The position numbers were made by a program, and so were the translations under genes. A stretch of 15,732 bases of DNA. Source: an uncultured Dysosmobacter sp. (GTDB lineage: Bacteria > Bacillota > Clostridia > Oscillospirales > Oscillospiraceae). This document shows positions 14,685-15,732 of the stretch, piece by piece. The notes under the pieces are model-generated. The model saw only the letters and a program-made list of their open reading frames with translations. It had not been told where the DNA came from and did no database searches. Each line of letters begins with the position of its first letter. The first letter of the stretch is position 1. The DNA is taken from assembly GCA_934504065.1 (NCBI GenBank), contig CAKSVQ010000041.1, positions 1 to 15,732 of the forward strand, given 5' to 3'.

Positions 14685-15540
14685 GGAGGCGGACGAGCAG
14701 TTCTGGGAGCACCACAATATGTCCCGTATCCTGCTGGTGGACGACGACAAGTCCGTGTGCGACGGGATGAAGCAGGGAATGGACGGCAGCGGCGTGGAGC
14801 TGGACGCGGTGTACAGCGGCGAGAACGCCGTGGAGCGGGTGAAGCAGGAATACGCCGCGGGCCGGGAGTACAGCGCCATCATTCTGGACTGGCAGATGCC
14901 CGGCATGAACGGACTGGACGCCGCCCGGGCCGTCCGCAAGATCATCCCCATCGACACGCCCGTGCTTTTCCTCACCTCCTATGACTGGACGGAGATCGAG
15001 ACCGAGGCGCTGGAGATCGACGTGGACGGCTTCCTCGCCAAGCCCTTTACGCCCATGAACCTGAAAGAGAAGCTCATTGAAGTGGAGCATTTCAAAAATT
15101 CCGTGTCCAAGGCGGACGTGTCCCTCGACCTGAAGGGGATGCACTTCCTGCTGGCGGAGGACAACGAGCTCAACGCGGAGATCGTGGTGGAGCTGCTTCG
15201 GTCCGAGGGCGCGGAGTGCGACGTGGCGGAAAACGGCCAGCTGGCGGTGGATAAGTTCCTCTCCATGCCTGCCCGCAGCTACGATGCCGTGCTGATGGAC
15301 GTGATGATGCCCGTGATGATGCCCGTGATGATGCCCGTGATGAACGGCTATGAGGCCACCAAGGCCATCCGGGCTTCCAAGCACCCCGAAGCGCTGACCA
15401 TCCCCATCGTGGCCATGACGGCCAACGCCTTTGTCAAGGATGTGCAGGACGCGCTGGACGCGGGCATGAACGCCCATGTGGCCAAGCCCATCAACATGGA
15501 GACCCTGAAAAACACGCTGGCCTCCTGCATCCGGAGATGA
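14305..15540 (+). pseudogene. Hybrid sensor histidine kinase, C-terminal part: ATPase domain and two receiver domains (frame-broken)
   Basis: This continues the kinase after the G-run. Numbering from ATG 14305, the N box is INQVLINLLSNAIKYTP (11-27), the G1 box SDTGYG (54-59), the F box IFHPF (68-72) and the G2 box GTGLGL (85-90). Receiver 1 starts at 139 (MSRILLVDDD) with phospho-acceptor Asp195 (ILDWQMPGMNG) and Lys246. Receiver 2 starts near 276 (LLAEDNELN) with phospho-acceptor Asp332 and Lys394. A tripled VMMP unit follows Asp332. The ATG at 14305 only opens a short out-of-family lead and has no ribosome binding site, so separate translation is unlikely. In normal relatives the last receiver takes the phosphate from His via receiver 1 or a histidine-phosphotransfer protein. 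Confidence 0.85.
15301..15342 (+). repeat. 12-bp tandem repeat, three full copies and a half
   Basis: GTGATGATGCCC repeats exactly at 15301, 15313 and 15325, and GTGATG follows at 15337. It encodes VMMP three times directly after the phospho-acceptor Asp of receiver 2, where receivers normally have one VMMP before V-M-N-G. Two extra units add eight residues in frame. Replication slippage is the obvious source. Confidence 0.92.
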
Positions 15541-15732
15541 CGCTTTCGAACAAGTGGCCTTGCCACTTGTTCGAGGAAATTTCGCTGCGCGCTGTGCCTC
15601 ATGGCCGCCAAGCGGCCAATGTGTCACCGTCGCGGCAATACGATTCCCGGCGCTATCCGCGCCGCCAATCGTGCCGCTTCCTCGAAACAGCCTCGCTTCA
15701 TCCGCCGCTGGCGGCGCTTCGGCTGTTTCCAC
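15541..15732. other. Non-coding, hairpin-rich tail of the window
   Basis: No protein-like frame is seen. A perfect 12-bp stem with a 3-base loop (15547-15558 with 15562-15573) follows the kinase stop, but no T-run follows it, so it is not a standard terminator. CGAGGAA (15572-15578) and TTCCTCG (15677-15683) can close an outer stem, with GGCCGC/GCGGCC arms near 15604-15618 inside. GAAACAGCC and GGCTGTTTC (about 15683-15729) pair around a GCCGC/GCGGC hairpin. It could be a structured RNA, the edge of a repeat, or an element that continues past the window. Confidence 0.5.

Noticed and set aside
15301..15342. Tandem repeat as a CRISPR or regulatory repeat
   Set aside because: The units are contiguous without spacers and lie in frame within a receiver domain.
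14242..15732. A 496-codon minus-strand frame opposite the kinase, open to the window edge
   Set aside because: It has the same His/Gly-rich composition, and the kinase and receiver motifs are unmistakable on the other strand.

Overview
The window looks like a GC-rich, low-redundancy chromosome segment of a Gram-positive anaerobic gut Clostridium relative, most likely Oscillospiraceae. This rests on strong AGGAGG-type ribosome binding sites, a lipobox-bearing solute-binding protein, sigma-A type promoters, U-tailed hairpin terminators and clostridial-style hybrid kinase and UPF0173 proteins. The genus is inference. The first ~350 bases are visibly more AT-rich than the rest.

Bases 1-2318 are a graveyard. 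They hold the N-terminal piece of a D12-class adenine methyltransferase that runs into a dense set of palindromes, then a gene of unknown function split by a 270-bp MITE-like element flanked by a TA duplication. Next comes a 25-codon stub of a flavodoxin whose stop overlaps the stop of the split gene, and a probable frame-broken C-terminal remnant of a winged-helix protein.

Bases 2319-7624 form a divergent module. Leftward runs a compact operon for a polar amino-acid type ABC importer (permease, ATPase, lipoprotein binding protein) ending in a 677-residue OYE-like FMN/Fe-S/FAD oxidoreductase, translationally coupled to the binding protein. Rightward is a TetR-family regulator. The space between them carries two identical operators, one exactly inside the spacer of the leftward promoter. 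The simplest reading is an inducible uptake-and-reduction (or oxidation) pathway for one small substrate, controlled by the TetR protein.

Bases 7625-11207 carry a second, rightward operon: Na+/solute symporter, DUF362 protein with a C-terminal cysteine cluster, and UPF0173 metallo-beta-lactamase-fold hydrolase. It has its own promoter and a perfect 20-bp palindrome just after the predicted transcription start, and ends in a UUCG-loop terminator.

Bases 11208-12382 read leftward: a small protein of unknown function, then a LysE-family exporter with its own terminator and promoter. Bases 12348-15540 are a decayed hybrid sensor histidine kinase (two periplasmic binding domains, membrane segment, kinase, two receivers). 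It lacks its signal peptide, has a +1-type frameshift at a run of six G, and carries a 12-bp tandem repeat that adds eight residues right after the phospho-acceptor of the last receiver. The last ~190 bases are non-coding and rich in hairpins.

No tRNA, rRNA, CRISPR array or intact transposase is visible. The most distinctive items are the MITE insertion that can be healed in silico, the operator-in-promoter architecture, and the TMADH-like iron-sulfur spacing combined with a Trp in the usual active-site Tyr position of the oxidoreductase.
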